NCBI RefSeq assembly: GCF_005870085.1
Contig: NZ_SZNM01000022.1
Span: 1-63,027 of the forward strand
Source: Aquibacillus sediminis
GTDB lineage: Bacteria; Bacillota; Bacilli; Bacillales; Amphibacillaceae
Direction of reading: 5' to 3'
Length of the DNA: 63,027 nucleotides
In this document: one piece after another, positions 7,234 through 19,141 of the stretch
Layout: each line of letters opens with the position of its first letter
Position numbering within the stretch: position 1 is the first letter of the stretch
Position numbers and translations under genes: made by a program
The notes under the pieces: generated by a model
What the model was told of the DNA's origin: nothing
The model's input: only the letters and a program-made list of their open reading frames with translations
The model's database searches: none

Positions 7234-7986
7234 CTAAAACTCATTATAGACAACTCTCCATAAAAACAAACCTTGTGGTGGAGCTGTTTTTCCTGCTGCT
7301 ACTCGATCTTTTGCATCGAGCACTTGTTTCATATGCGAAGGGGTTAAACTACCTGTTCCAATTTCTATTAACGTACCGACTATTATACGGACCATATTAT
7401 ATAAAAAACCACTACCTTTGCATACGAACACAATTTGATCTTCTTCTTGATAACATGACGCATGATAGATTGTACGTATTTTATCACCTTTAACACCTGT
7501 GTTAGCAGCACAGAAGGAACTAAAGTCATGTTCCCCTTCCAACAAGCTACATGCTTCGTTCATCACTTCTATGTCTAATGGCTGTTTGACATGCAAAGTA
7601 TGGTCCCTATTAAAGATGTCAATCTCTTTTCTATTCATTATGAAATAACGATACTCTTTTTCTTTAACATCAAACCTAGCATGAAAAGAATCCGCTACTT
7701 TTTTAACGTTGCAGACATATACATCGTTAGGTAATAACGTATTTAAAGCCTTTTTCCAATTTTCAGTTGGTATGGTTAGTGGTGAATCAAAGTGAATAAC
7801 CTGCCCCCATGCATGGACACCTGCATCCGTTCTACCGGAAGCCGTCACACGCACATGTTGGCCCTTATGCATCTTCGTGAGTGCTGATTCTAATTCTTCC
7901 TGCACTGTTCGACCATTAGGCTGAATTTGATAGCCAGAGTAATTCGTTCCATCATAACTAATTGTACACATTAATCGCTCGACCAT
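7234..7986 (-). CDS. truA: TruA, tRNA pseudouridine(38-40) synthase
   Basis: A 250-residue enzyme that converts U38, U39 and U40 of many tRNA anticodon stems to pseudouridine. The catalytic motif GRTDAGVHA is present with nucleophile Asp54. The family block GSGFLYNMVRIIVG is near residues 193-206. Length and gene order (after ecfT) match B. subtilis. The ATG at 7986 has GGATG 8 bases upstream; Met6 is a possible alternative. It is the last gene of the ecfA1-ecfA2-ecfT-truA unit, 16 bases after ecfT. Nothing is unusual. Confidence 0.94.
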   Translation of the reverse strand: MVERLMCTISYDGTNYSGYQIQPNGRTVQEELESALTKMHKGQHVRVTASGRTDAGVHAWGQVIHFDSPLTIPTENWKKALNTLLPNDVYVCNVKKVADSFHARFDVKEKEYRYFIMNRKEIDIFNRDHTLHVKQPLDIEVMNEACSLLEGEHDFSSFCAANTGVKGDKIRTIYHASCYQEEDQIVFVCKGSGFLYNMVRIIVGTLIEIGTGSLTPSHMKQVLDAKDRVAAGKTAPPQGLFLWRVVYNEF

Positions 7987-8002
7987 GTTTTGTCCATCCT
8001 TT

Positions 8003-8800
8003 TTAAGCTCTAGTCATTACCAGACCAATAATAATCAATAGAAATAAACTGATAACGAATAGATCTCGCCCCTCAATCTTTAATTCTCTTAATTTGGTAC
8101 GGCCTTCTCCCCCTTGATATCCTCGGGCCTCCATTGCCATTGCAAGTTCCTCTGCGCGCTTAAATGCACTTACGAACAATGGCACTAGTAAAGGAACAAC
8201 AGCTTGCACTCTATCTCTTATTGGTCCAGTTTTAAAATCAACTCCTCGAGAAGCTTGGGCTTTCGATATCTTCTCTGTCTCTTGCATCAATGTTGGAATG
8301 AACCTTAACGAAATTGACATCATAAGTGCGAGTTCATGGACAGGGAATTTGATTTTTTTAAGTGGGCCTAATAACGTTTCAATCGCATCGGTAATCTCAA
8401 TCGGGGTTGTCGTCAATGTTAATAACGACGTCACTAAAATCAATAGAAAAAAGCGCAAGGAAATTGCAGCTCCCTGAATAATAGCCCCTGAATATATGGG
8501 GTATGATGCAATTTGGAATAATACCTCTCCGTCTTTTGTCACAATTAAATGAAGAATAAAAGTGAACACAATTAGAAACCAGACTGGTGTGAGGCCTTTG
8601 GCAATATAAGATAACTTTATACGAGTCAACAGGGCACTACCAATAGAAAATGCTGTTAATAACCCATAGCTTGCAACAGAGTTTGCTAAAAATACAACAA
8701 TAACAAAGGTAAATATAATTGCTATTTTAGTACGTGGATCTAAACGATGTATGAAAGAATCACCTGGGACATATTGACCAATAATAAATGAATTACTCAT
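8003..8800 (-). CDS. ecfT: EcfT, membrane coupling subunit of ECF vitamin transporter
   Basis: A 265-residue transmembrane scaffold. It joins the two EcfA ATPases to interchangeable substrate-binding S components for vitamins and metals. About five hydrophobic segments surround a cytoplasmic helical part. The Ala-Arg-Gly coupling motifs appear as SRG (near [10 protein letters not shown]) and ARG (near [10 protein letters not shown]). It overlaps the end of ecfA2 by 8 bases, implying coupled translation. The S components are not encoded in this window, as expected for a shared group II ECF module. Confidence 0.95.
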   Translation of the reverse strand: MSNSFIIGQYVPGDSFIHRLDPRTKIAIIFTFVIVVFLANSVASYGLLTAFSIGSALLTRIKLSYIAKGLTPVWFLIVFTFILHLIVTKDGEVLFQIASYPIYSGAIIQGAAISLRFFLLILVTSLLTLTTTPIEITDAIETLLGPLKKIKFPVHELALMMSISLRFIPTLMQETEKISKAQASRGVDFKTGPIRDRVQAVVPLLVPLFVSAFKRAEELAMAMEARGYQGGEGRTKLRELKIEGRDLFVISLFLLIIIGLVMTRA

Positions 8801-9662
8801 AATTTTTCCCCTTAAGCTTTTCTACTACTTGTTGCGCTACTTCCGCAAGGCTTTGTCCTTGATAAGAAAGGTTGATCGCAAACCGCTTTTCAACTTTATT
8901 GAGAAACTCAATAATCTCTGGGATATCTAGTTGGACTTCATTTAATTCTTGTTTTCTTGTAAACACATCTAGAGGGGTACCTTCCATATATTTTGTCCCC
9001 TTATTTAAAATAATAACATGATCTGCATAGCGAAGTGCATCTTCCATACTATGGGTAACAAGGATCGTTGTTAACCCTTTTTGTTTGTGCAACTGGTAAA
9101 ACATATCCATCATATCTTTTTGTCCTCGAGGATCTAAACCAGCTGTTGGTTCGTCTAGTACTAATACTTCTGGGGCCATTGCTAATACACCTGCAATAGC
9201 AACCCTTCTCATCTGACCACCACTAAGATCAAAAGGAGACCGTTCTAATAAGGATTCAGGAAGTTGAACAGCTTCAATAACCTCATACAACCGTTTATTT
9301 ATTTCCTGCTCGGCTTCCCCAAAATTTTTAGGTCCAAATCCAATATCTTTGGCAACCGTCTCTTCAAATAACTGATGTTCAGGATATTGAAAGACGACCC
9401 CTACCTTTTTCCGTAGGTCCATCACATTTTTTAATTTTTCATCAGGAGAAAGGGTGAAATTACCTATTTGTACTTGCCCATCTGTTGGTCGTAATAAACC
9501 ATTTAAATGCTGCAGTAAGGTTGACTTCCCAGAACCAGTATGCCCTACAATCGCTACATACGAACCTGACTTGATATCAAACGATAGGTTTTGTAGTGCA
9601 CGATGTTCAAAAGGTGTATTGGGTTGGTAAATATAGCTTACATTTTTGAATGATATGTCCAT
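8793..9662 (-). CDS. ecfA2: EcfA2, ECF transporter ATPase subunit
   Basis: A 289-residue ABC ATPase, the second nucleotide-binding subunit of the ECF energising module. Walker [10 protein letters not shown] is at about 40-48, the Q-loop at [11 protein letters not shown], the signature LSGGQ near 148, and Walker [14 protein letters not shown] is followed by the switch His in VTHS. The ATG at 9662 has GGAGGAACT directly upstream. It overlaps ecfA1 by 25 bases and ecfT by 8, so the three subunits are translationally linked. It probably sits on the cytoplasmic face of the membrane. Confidence 0.95.
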   Translation of the reverse strand: MDISFKNVSYIYQPNTPFEHRALQNLSFDIKSGSYVAIVGHTGSGKSTLLQHLNGLLRPTDGQVQIGNFTLSPDEKLKNVMDLRKKVGVVFQYPEHQLFEETVAKDIGFGPKNFGEAEQEINKRLYEVIEAVQLPESLLERSPFDLSGGQMRRVAIAGVLAMAPEVLVLDEPTAGLDPRGQKDMMDMFYQLHKQKGLTTILVTHSMEDALRYADHVIILNKGTKYMEGTPLDVFTRKQELNEVQLDIPEIIEFLNKVEKRFAINLSYQGQSLAEVAQQVVEKLKGKNYE

Positions 9663-10474
9663 AGTTCCTCCAATAATTCTTCATGATTTAATGGTTGATG
9701 GTTTAATGGTACATCTAATTGCTTTAACTCATCAGCAAACTTTGCAACAAACGGAATATCTAACCCAATCGACTGTAATTCATCCTTTTGACGGAACAAG
9801 TTTCTTGGTGTGGATTCTAACCAAACCTTTCCATTATTCATCACAATTACACGATCAGCTTGGACAATTTCTGTTAAATCATGGGTGATGGTAACCAATG
9901 CTAAGTTACGTTCGTGTTTCACGGCATTAATCGTTTCCATGATTTCAGCACGCCCTCTTGGGTCTAACATTGCAGTTGCCTCATCCAAGATGATAACAGT
10001 TGGAGAAATAGCTAACACACTCGCGATCGCCACTCTTTGCTTTTGACCTCCAGACAATCGATGTGGCTCATGTAATAAAAAATCATTCATTGAAACAGAA
10101 GCCAAACTACTGTTAATCCTGGTTACCATTTCTTCTCTTGCTATACCTCGGTTTTCTAGTCCAAAGGCCACATCGTCTCTCACGGTAGTTCCGACAAATT
10201 GGTTATCAGGATTTTGAAAAACCATACCAACACGTTGACGAATTTCCCATACAGTATCTTGCTTAACTTCAATTCCATCAACGATAATTTGACCTTCTTG
10301 TGGAAATAATAAACCATTAATTAGTTTCGCAATCGTCGATTTACCTGAACCATTGTGACCTATTATAGCAACCCACTCGTCCACGTTTATCTTAAAATTG
10401 ACGTCTTTTAATACCCAAGGTTGTTCCTCACTATAGCGGAATGATACATGTTTAAATTCAATAAAAGAGCTCAC
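9638..10474 (-). CDS. ecfA1: EcfA1, ECF transporter ATPase subunit
   Basis: A 278-residue ABC ATPase paired with EcfA2. Walker [10 protein letters not shown] is at about 39-47, the Q-loop at [10 protein letters not shown], the signature LSGGQKQR, Walker [14 protein letters not shown] and the H-switch ITHD. A GTG start at 10474 is chosen because GGGAGG lies 10 bases upstream and the product then starts like the family ([11 protein letters not shown]). An open extension to 10504 has no support. It is the first gene of its operon. The 113 bases before composite copy 2 hold no convincing sigma-A promoter. Confidence 0.93.
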   Translation of the reverse strand: MSSFIEFKHVSFRYSEEQPWVLKDVNFKINVDEWVAIIGHNGSGKSTIAKLINGLLFPQEGQIIVDGIEVKQDTVWEIRQRVGMVFQNPDNQFVGTTVRDDVAFGLENRGIAREEMVTRINSSLASVSMNDFLLHEPHRLSGGQKQRVAIASVLAISPTVIILDEATAMLDPRGRAEIMETINAVKHERNLALVTITHDLTEIVQADRVIVMNNGKVWLESTPRNLFRQKDELQSIGLDIPFVAKFADELKQLDVPLNHQPLNHEELLEELWTYHSKM

Positions 10475-10643
10475 CTTACTCTTCCCTCCCTTTGGCACAA
10501 ACACAGTTGATTTCCTTAGTATGTTTATTTATTAAAAATGGACGCATTTTATATGCCTTTTGCTTTTAACATTCGTAGTTGATGGAAACTCCGAATTAAC
10601 TTATTTTCTCGCTCGTTCTTTATAAATTGAGTGCTAGTCTAGC

Positions 10644-10823
10644 GCTGCGAAAATACACCTACGCGCATCCTAAGGTGGCTGATGAGCCTCCTTGAAAATA
10701 AAGTTCAATTTTCTTCGTGCGATGCATCGCTGCCGTAGCGTTCCTTGTCCTCGTTCGTCCCTCACTTGCGGGATCTCATCGAGGCCATTCCTCCCACAGG
10801 AGTATCTGGTGTATTTTCTCCAC
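10644..10823 (-). repeat. Hairpin B2 of composite repeat, with insertion
   Basis: The outer stem is GAAAATACAC (10649-10658) with GTGTATTTTC (10809-10818), and the inner stem is GATGAG/CTCATC on the minus strand. Relative to B1 and B3, about 60 extra bases sit next to the inner stem (module at 10694-10749). Confidence 0.75.
10694..10749 (+). repeat. 56-base module, first copy
   Basis: Identical base for base to 10994-11049, exactly 300 bases away and in the same orientation. It contains the 12-base palindrome GCGATGCATCGC (10719-10730) and a short GAAAAT/ATTTTC stem. Confidence 0.9.
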
Positions 10824-10967
10824 TCTTTCTGTGTTATCGAATTCTTTAAGGAAAATTACTAGAGTATACGTACAACAAAAGCTTCCTATCCCGTAGATAA
10901 TAGTGCACTCAGACTCAGTTATTAGGTTCAAGTGTTTTATCTAGCTTAGATCAGAAAATTACTAATA

Positions 10968-11141
10968 GCGTAGGCAGAATACGGAGACACCTCGAAAATA
11001 AAGTTCAATTTTCTTCGTGCGATGCATCGCTGCCGTAGCGTTCCTTGTCTTGCGGGAACAGCACGAGTCCGAAGTCCCCGCAGTGTGGTCTTCACGAGGA
11101 GGCTGAGGCCGTGCCCGGAAAGCGGAGTATTCTGCCGAAGC
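10968..11141 (+). repeat. Hairpin A2 of composite repeat, with insertion
   Basis: The outer stem is GGCAGAATAC (10973-10982) with GTATTCTGCC (11127-11136). The 5' arm is interrupted after GGAGACACCT by the 56-base module, then resumes TGCGGGAACAGC. The tip sequence differs from A1 and A3. Confidence 0.75.
10994..11049 (+). repeat. 56-base module, second copy
   Basis: Identical to 10694-10749. Read on the minus strand, it contains CGCTACGGCAG, the same bases as the outer edge of hairpin A1. It may therefore derive from a related element. Confidence 0.9.
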
Positions 11142-11345
11142 GATGGTATAACACGCAATCAAATTCAATGTCATAAAGAAATTTTATCAAAATTACTTCG
11201 GAGTCTATGTTGTTTATGAACTACAAAAAATTTTGAACACTATAATCATAAGACTTAAATTTCGCGCCACCATCTACATTCCTATTTCATCATATTATTT
11301 TATCATAGTCATAGGGAAGTGTTGCCACGGAGAGAAAAATATTAT

Positions 11346-11378
11346 AAAAAAAGAAGCTTGGTTAAGGTTCTTCCAAGC
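11346..11378 (-). terminator. second terminator downstream of rplQ
   Basis: On the minus strand GCTTGG and CCAAGC pair around an 11-base loop and are followed by TTCTTTTTTT. It backs up the stronger terminator next to rplQ. Confidence 0.65.
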
Positions 11379-11396
11379 AAACAAAACAAGTTCATA

Positions 11397-11446
11397 ACAA
11401 AAAAGGGCTGGGATTCACCTCGTGGAAGAGATTCTCCTGCCCTTCA
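11397..11446 (-). terminator. terminator after rplQ
   Basis: On the minus strand AAGGGC (11444-11439) pairs with GCCCTT (11408-11403) and a run of T residues follows. It ends the alpha operon before composite copy 2. Confidence 0.7.
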
Positions 11447-11462
11447 AGCTATTACACTTTAA

Positions 11463-11816
11463 TTAAACTAGTTCAATAATCGCCATTTCTGCTCCATCAC
11501 CACGACGCTGTCCTAACTTAAGAACACGTGTGTAACCACCTTGACGCTCGTCATAACGTGTAGCAATATCAGAAAATAGTTTTTGTACAGCATCCTCATT
11601 TTCGTTTGCTTCAGCATTATAAAGAAACGCCGCAGCTTGACGACGGGCATGAAGATCGCCACGCTTACCAAGAGTAATCATTTTATCAACAACTGAACGA
11701 AGCTCTTTTGCCTTAGCTTCTGTTGTTTCAAGTCGTTCATGAATAATCAAATCTGTGGCAAGGTTGCGAAGTAGCGCCATACGTTTATCAGTAGTACGAC
11801 CTAGTTTTCTAGCCAT
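11463..11816 (-). CDS. rplQ: 50S ribosomal protein L17
   Basis: Complete 117-residue L17, near the usual Firmicutes length of about 120. It binds 23S rRNA near the peptide exit region. The N-terminal block [20 protein letters not shown] is diagnostic. The ATG at 11816 has GGGAGGG upstream. It follows rpoA by 41 bases and is the last gene of the S10-spc-alpha run, with two tandem terminators after it. An ordinary member. Confidence 0.97.
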   Translation of the reverse strand: MARKLGRTTDKRMALLRNLATDLIIHERLETTEAKAKELRSVVDKMITLGKRGDLHARRQAAAFLYNAEANENEDAVQKLFSDIATRYDERQGGYTRVLKLGQRRGDGAEMAIIELV

Positions 11817-11857
11817 GGATTATCCCTCCCTTTTTCGGAAATATCTAAAGGTGTCGA

Positions 11858-12802
11858 TTAATCGTCTTTACGTAAACCTAAACCAAGATCTTCTAGTTTA
11901 TGTTTTACTTCTTCTAGTGATTTTCGACCTAAGTTACGTACTTTCATCATATCTTCTTCAGATTTATGCGCAAGTTCTTGCACTGTATTAATGCCAGCGC
12001 GTTTCAAACAATTGTAAGAACGAACGGATAAGTCTAATTCTTCAATCGTCATTTCTAACACTTTTTCTTTTTGGTCCTCTTCTTTTTCAATCATGATTTC
12101 AGCGTTCTTCGCTTCATCAGTTAGACCAACAAAGATATTTAAGTGTTCCATATAAATTTTAGCACCAAGTGAGATAGCCTCTTCTGGTCGAATGCTTCCA
12201 TCTGTTGATACATCAAGTGTAAGTTTGTCAAAATTTGTAATTTGACCTACACGAGTGTTTTCTACTTGATAAGTAACACGGGAAATAGGTGTAAAGATAG
12301 AATCAACTGGAATCACACCGATAGGCTGATCATCATGGTTATTTGCTTCGGCTGGACGGTACCCACGACCACGTTCTGCCGTAATCTTCATGTGTAAGTG
12401 TGCATTGGTCCCTAATGTCGCTATATGAAGATCAGGATTCAAAATTTCAACATCACTATCAAATGTAATGTCTGCAGCCGTAACTTTTCCTTCTCCCTGT
12501 ACATCAATCTCTAATGTCTTTTCATCATCAGAGTAGATTTTTAGAGCTAACTTCTTAAGGTTTAGGATGATTGTTGTAACATCTTCCACAACACCATCAA
12601 CAGTTGAAAACTCATGAAGTGCACCGTCAATTTGTACAGATGTTACAGCTGCACCAGGAAGTGAGGATAGAAGGATACGACGCAAGGAGTTTCCTAGTGT
12701 TGTACCATAACCACGTTCAAGTGGTTCGATAACAAACTTTCCAAAAGTAGCGTCATCGCTAACCTCAACCGTTTCAATCTTTGGTTTTTCAATTTCGATC
12801 AT
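11858..12802 (-). CDS. rpoA: RNA polymerase alpha subunit
   Basis: A 314-residue alpha subunit. The N-terminal domain (about 1-230) dimerises and starts core assembly; [20 protein letters not shown] is the classic dimer-interface motif. A linker (about 231-245) leads to the C-terminal domain (about 246-314). That domain contacts UP elements and activators and contains [14 protein letters not shown] and the helix-hairpin-helix [10 protein letters not shown]. The ATG at 12802 is backed by GGAGGG. A perfect hairpin lies just upstream at 12835-12855. The position between rpsK and rplQ is canonical. Confidence 0.98.
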   Translation of the reverse strand: MIEIEKPKIETVEVSDDATFGKFVIEPLERGYGTTLGNSLRRILLSSLPGAAVTSVQIDGALHEFSTVDGVVEDVTTIILNLKKLALKIYSDDEKTLEIDVQGEGKVTAADITFDSDVEILNPDLHIATLGTNAHLHMKITAERGRGYRPAEANNHDDQPIGVIPVDSIFTPISRVTYQVENTRVGQITNFDKLTLDVSTDGSIRPEEAISLGAKIYMEHLNIFVGLTDEAKNAEIMIEKEEDQKEKVLEMTIEELDLSVRSYNCLKRAGINTVQELAHKSEEDMMKVRNLGRKSLEEVKHKLEDLGLGLRKDD

Positions 12803-12834
12803 TATTAAAACCCTCCTTCAAAACGTCGAAACCC

Positions 12835-12855
12835 CGGTTAGACATCGTCTAACCG
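12835..12855 (-). promoter_or_regulatory. perfect hairpin in rpsK-rpoA leader
   Basis: CGGTTAGAC and GTCTAACCG form a 9-base stem with a 3-base loop 33 bases before the rpoA start. There is no T-run, so it is not a terminator. It may affect rpoA translation or mRNA processing. The whole 210-base intergenic stretch is unusually long for this operon. Confidence 0.6.
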
Positions 12856-13028
12856 AAATTCCTCAGGTGGCAGTTCCCGTTTCTGCTCAATGCCAATTCG
12901 TATTTTCTGTTCTATCATTGCTGTCTAGTTTAAAGTTCAACCAAAAATATACATTAGTTATTGGTCCCATTATACTTTAAGCTATCATAACCCATTATAG
13001 ACAGCCTGACAAATTATATACAGATAAA

Positions 13029-13418
<390 letters not shown>

Positions 13419-13440
13419 TTATGAAACAACCTCCTTTACT

Positions 13441-13806
13441 TTATTTTTTCTTGTTAGCCATTGTTTTACGTGGGCCTTTACGAGTACGAGAGTTATTCTT
13501 CGTTTTTTGACCTCGTAATGGTAACCCTCTACGGTGACGGACACCACGATAAGAACCGATTTCGATTAGACGCTTGATGTTAAGAGAAAGCTCACGACGA
13601 AGGTCACCTTCAACAGTAAACTGTTCAACAGCAGTACGAATTTTAGCTAACTCGTCTTCTGTAAGATCACGAACTCGTGTATCTTCAGAAACCCCAGCCT
13701 CTTTCAATATTTTTTGTGCTGTAGTTTTTCCAACTCCGTAGATATATGTTAGAGAGATAACTACGCGCTTCTCACGAGGAATATCAATACCTGCTATACG
13801 TGCCAT
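13441..13806 (-). CDS. rpsM: 30S ribosomal protein S13
   Basis: Complete 121-residue S13 of the small-subunit head, which forms intersubunit bridges and whose basic tail touches P-site tRNA. It starts [15 protein letters not shown] and ends in a Lys-rich tail (TMANKKK). The helix-two-turn-helix motif around [11 protein letters not shown] is present. The ATG at 13806 has GGAGGTGCAGG upstream. It follows rpmJ by 24 bases. Ordinary. Confidence 0.97.
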   Translation of the reverse strand: MARIAGIDIPREKRVVISLTYIYGVGKTTAQKILKEAGVSEDTRVRDLTEDELAKIRTAVEQFTVEGDLRRELSLNIKRLIEIGSYRGVRHRRGLPLRGQKTKNNSRTRKGPRKTMANKKK

Positions 13807-13830
13807 ATTAAGCCTGCACCTCCTTTTCGA

Positions 13831-14172
<342 letters not shown>

Positions 14173-14195
<23 letters not shown>

Positions 14196-14508
14196 CGAGT
14201 TGATCTCCCTTCTTCAAATCAGTCACTTTTTCATTGACAAATTTTGATATAGCAAATCGTAGCTTACCATTTGTTACGCGACCAGTTTCTAGAAGGCTGT
14301 TTCGTACTTCTGGAGAGATGTAATCTTGCAACGAAATATGATTGAAATTCTTTTTCTTTGGTCGGTCATATTTTCTTTTTTCCCCATCAGCAAGCAAAAC
14401 AAAACGATCGTCTACAATTTGTATGACAATTGCAAATTGACCTGCTTCGCGTCCTTGTAAGATTTGAACTACTTGACCTATTCGCGGACTCGACTCCGTT
14501 TCACTCAA
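14173..14508 (-). CDS. KOW-domain RNA-binding protein (L14e-like)
   Basis: A 111-residue protein of the small KOW family found just before infA in Bacillaceae. The KOW-like motif is [20 protein letters not shown] (about 10-29), and the conserved [14 protein letters not shown] block follows (about 41-54). The role is not established; RNA or ribosome binding is inferred from the fold. The start is a TTG at 14508 with AAGGTGAT upstream. The C-terminus overlaps infA by 23 bases. The gene normally found before it, map, is absent. An operator-like dyad lies 19 bases upstream. Confidence 0.85.
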
Positions 14509-14526
14509 CCACGATCACCTTCACTT

Positions 14527-14547
14527 AGGTTATGACACTCATAACCT
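14527..14547. promoter_or_regulatory. operator-like palindrome upstream of KOW gene
   Basis: AGGTTATGA (14527-14535), CAC, TCATAACCT (14539-14547): a perfect 9-base dyad with a 3-base centre. On the minus strand AT-rich, -10-like sequence (TATATTATAA) precedes it. It could be a repressor site or a small hairpin controlling the KOW-infA genes. Confidence 0.5.
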
Positions 14548-14997
14548 TATAATATAATGGAAAGAGCAATCCTCTAGCCATTATGGGTGACAACCATTCC
14601 AATTATTTTATAAGAGTCGTTCACCTTTATTCTTCCATTAACCAACTACAGAGTAACAGGTCAATGTTATTGTCAAGCCCCTGGCATATAAACATGTGGA
14701 GTAAGTGGGTCTTCATGAGACAAATAGACTCACTGATGGACCCTTCTACCTTAAATAGAATATGAACTGACTCCGACATTATATGCTTAACAAAATAGTT
14801 GAAAGGTGGACACCTTGTTTTACGTAATGAAAAAGCGTTAAGAAACTTGTAAATTCTTCTTCGCGATAAAATATCACGAAAATCATTATAACCTTTATTG
14901 AAACGAATTGCATCTAAACTGGGAAGGAAATTAATAGTAATGTTATCCAATCCCAAATGTAGTATAGAATCAAATCATTTTTTAGAAGGAACATTCC
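14548..14997 (-). other. Gap where map (methionine aminopeptidase) is expected
   Basis: This 450-base stretch lies between adk and the KOW gene. In B. subtilis the position holds map, about 750 bases. No Map motif can be read in any frame. A 109-codon frame at 14627-14956 starts with TTG without a ribosome site and has Cys/Leu-rich, improbable composition. A short KGYN-F match in that frame faintly recalls the Map segment FKGYNGF and may be a remnant or chance. The region is best described as non-coding or decayed. Confidence 0.6.
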
Positions 14998-16972
<1,975 letters not shown>

Positions 16973-16973
<1 letters not shown>

Positions 16974-17410
16974 TAAATCACCTCAGTTTTACCGCCCGCT
17001 GCTTCTATAGCTTCTTTTGCTGAAGCAGAGAACTTATGAGCTTTTACGGTTAGTTTTTTATCAACATTGCCATTACCAAGCACTTTGATACCTGCTTTAA
17101 GCTTGCTTACAACGCCTGATTCTAAAAGTAGCTCAGGTGTTACTTCTGTTCCATCTTCAAAACGATTTAAAGCGTCTAGATTCACAATCGCTAGCTCTTT
17201 ACGGTGAATGTTTGTAAATCCACGTTTAGGTAGTCGTTGGAATAGAGGCATTTGTCCACCTTCGAATCCAGGACGAGTACCCCCGCCAGAACGTGCTTTT
17301 TGTCCTTTGTGGCCACGTCCGGAAGTTTTACCGTTACCTGAAGACATTCCACGACCTACACGATTGCGTTCTTTACGAGCTTGTGATGGCTTCAATTCAT
17401 GAAGTTTCAT
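16973..17410 (-). CDS. rplO: 50S ribosomal protein L15
   Basis: Complete 145-residue L15, a late-assembling protein with a long basic Gly/Arg-rich N-terminal extension ([20 protein letters not shown]) running into 23S rRNA and a globular C-terminal half. The ATG at 17410 has GGAGGTG upstream. It follows rpmD by 30 bases and overlaps secY by one base. Ordinary. Confidence 0.97.
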
Positions 17411-17440
17411 GCGAGCACCTCCTCTTACAATTTATTTATA

Positions 17441-17623
17441 TTAAACCTCTTTCACCGATACTAAATGTGACACTTTATCTATCATACCACGAAGGGCTGG
17501 TGTATCTTCACGGACAACCGACTGGCGAATTTTCTTTAAGCCAAGTGTTTTGACAGTAGCTTTTTGAGATTCTGATCTGCCAATCACACTGCGCGTGAGG
17601 GTAATTTCTAACTGTTTAGCCAT
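17441..17623 (-). CDS. rpmD: 50S ribosomal protein L30
   Basis: A 60-residue L30 starting [16 protein letters not shown], with the family pattern [25 protein letters not shown] split over its middle. It binds 23S and 5S rRNA regions. The ATG at 17623 has GGAGGG upstream. It sits 12 bases after rpsE. Ordinary length and sequence. Confidence 0.96.
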   Translation of the reverse strand: MAKQLEITLTRSVIGRSESQKATVKTLGLKKIRQSVVREDTPALRGMIDKVSHLVSVKEV

Positions 17624-17635
17624 TTGATTTCCCTC

Positions 17636-18139
17636 CTATCCTTTCAATTCTTCTACGGATTTCCCACGAAGTTTTGCAACTTCTTCGGCACGTTTTAAAT
17701 CGTTTAGACCGTTAACTGTAGCACGTACCATGTTAATAGGTGTGTTTGAACCTAAGGATTTAGATACGATATCACCAATACCTGCTAGTTCAACCACAGC
17801 ACGAACAGGTCCACCTGCAATAACCCCTGTACCTTCTATAGCAGGTTTCATTAGGATATTTCCTGCGCCGAATTCACCAATAATTTCGTGTGGAATCGTA
17901 GTACCAACGATTGGTACTTGAATAAGATTTTTCTTCGCATCATCAATTGCCTTTTTAATTGCATCAGGTACCTCTTGTGCTTTACCAGTACCAAATCCAA
18001 CATGGCCATTTTTATCACCGACTACTACTAGTGCAGCAAAGCGGAAACGACGTCCACCTTTTACTACTTTTGCAACACGGTTGATCGTTACAACACGTTC
18101 TTCTAAATCTAATTTGTTCGGGTCAATGTTTGTACGCAA
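17636..18139 (-). CDS. rpsE: 30S ribosomal protein S5
   Basis: Complete 167-residue S5, which shapes decoding fidelity and the mRNA entry helicase site. The double-stranded RNA-binding-like N-terminal domain contains [20 protein letters not shown] (about 25-44), including the loop where spectinomycin-resistance changes arise; it looks wild type. The start is TTG at 18139 with GGAGGG upstream. It is 21 bases after rplR. Confidence 0.96.
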   Translation of the reverse strand: MRTNIDPNKLDLEERVVTINRVAKVVKGGRRFRFAALVVVGDKNGHVGFGTGKAQEVPDAIKKAIDDAKKNLIQVPIVGTTIPHEIIGEFGAGNILMKPAIEGTGVIAGGPVRAVVELAGIGDIVSKSLGSNTPINMVRATVNGLNDLKRAEEVAKLRGKSVEELKG

Positions 18140-18160
18140 TATATGTCCCTCCTTTTACAA

Positions 18161-18523
18161 TTAAAATTCAAGACCTGCCTCGCGGGCAGCATCTGCTAAT
18201 GCTTTTATACGTCCATGGTATAAGTAACCTCCACGGTCAAACACCACGTTTTGATATCCATTTTCTTTGGCACGTTTAGCTACTAATTCGCCAACTTTTG
18301 CTGCTGCTTCCACATTGCCAGTAGATTCAAGTTTAAGCTCATTATCTACAGTAGACGCACTTGCAACGGTTTTGCCATTTAAGTCATCAATAAGTTGAGC
18401 ATAAATGTGTTTATTTGAACGGTATACGTTTAGACGTGGACGTTCAGCTGTTCCAAAAAGGTTTTTACGAACACGTTGATGTCTTTTTTTACGCACAGCA
18501 TTTTTATCAGGTTTTGTGATCAT
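18161..18523 (-). CDS. rplR: 50S ribosomal protein L18
   Basis: Complete 120-residue L18, which binds 5S rRNA with L5 to form the central protuberance. The basic N-terminus ([16 protein letters not shown]) and the conserved C-terminal block [19 protein letters not shown] are clear. The ATG at 18523 has AGGAGTGAC upstream. It lies 53 bases after rplF. Ordinary. Confidence 0.97.
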   Translation of the reverse strand: MITKPDKNAVRKKRHQRVRKNLFGTAERPRLNVYRSNKHIYAQLIDDLNGKTVASASTVDNELKLESTGNVEAAAKVGELVAKRAKENGYQNVVFDRGGYLYHGRIKALADAAREAGLEF

Positions 18524-18576
18524 CTAGGTCACTCCTTTCTGTTCCCTAACTAACCTTTCTTAGGTTTGTGCATGCA

Positions 18577-19113
18577 TTACTTAGCAGTTTTACCTTCTTT
18601 ACGACGTACATATTCGCCTTCATAGCGAATCCCTTTTCCTTTATAAGGTTCAGGTGGACGAATGGCTCTGATGTTAGCGGCAACTGCACCAACTAATTCC
18701 TTATCGATTCCTTTAACAACCACTTTTGTGTTTGAAGGAACATCGATTTCAATACCATCACGATTTTCTAGTTCTACAGGGTGGGAATATCCTGCATTAA
18801 TCACAACTTTATCACCTTGTTTTTGAGCACGATACCCAACACCTTGGATTTCAAGACTTTTCTCAAATCCTTTGTGAACTCCTTCAACCATGTTTGCAAT
18901 TAAACTACGAGTAGTTCCATGTAAGGAGCGATGTTCTTTTTTATCACTTGGACGTTCTACTGAAAGAACATTATCTTCAATTACAATTTTCATATCCTCG
19001 TTGAAAGTACGTTTAAGTTCACCTTTTGGTCCTTTAACAGTAACCACGTTACCATCAAGTTTAACTTCAACGCCTTCAGGGATTTCTAACGTTTTAAGTC
19101 CTATACGAGACAT
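18577..19113 (-). CDS. rplF: 50S ribosomal protein L6
   Basis: Complete 178-residue L6 made of two repeated domains, near the factor-binding site by the sarcin-ricin loop. It starts [17 protein letters not shown] and has the signature [16 protein letters not shown] near the C-terminus. The ATG at 19113 has AGGAGGTG upstream. It follows rpsH by 28 bases. Ordinary. Confidence 0.97.
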   Translation of the reverse strand: MSRIGLKTLEIPEGVEVKLDGNVVTVKGPKGELKRTFNEDMKIVIEDNVLSVERPSDKKEHRSLHGTTRSLIANMVEGVHKGFEKSLEIQGVGYRAQKQGDKVVINAGYSHPVELENRDGIEIDVPSNTKVVVKGIDKELVGAVAANIRAIRPPEPYKGKGIRYEGEYVRRKEGKTAK

Positions 19114-19141
19114 TCAGACACCTCCTAACTTATCAATATAA

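Larger units (their letters stand above)
10588..11204 (-). repeat. Composite palindromic repeat, copy 2 (inverted, enlarged)
   Basis: This 617-base unit lies between rplQ and ecfA1 and is inverted relative to copies 1 and 3. Its ends are ACTCCGAATTAACT (10588-10601) and the complement of ACTCCGAAGTAATT (11191-11204), 12 of 14 matching. Left to right it holds hairpin B2 (10644-10823), a 144-base spacer and hairpin A2 (10968-11141). Read on the minus strand, the spacer and outer flanks are clearly homologous to copy 3, including a shared TCTGAGTGCA block. It is longer than the others mainly because each hairpin carries the same 56-base module. It has no credible gene. Confidence 0.75.

Noticed and set aside
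10946-11219. Several overlapping short frames in composite copy 2 (and similar ones at 5600-5788, 5935-6117, 51353-51583)
   Set aside because: They are translations of palindromic repeats, found in several frames on both strands; no ribosome sites, biased Arg/Ser/Pro composition.
14627-14956. 109-codon minus-strand frame between adk and the KOW gene
   Set aside because: TTG start without ribosome site, Cys/Leu-rich unlikely sequence; kept only as part of the gap description.
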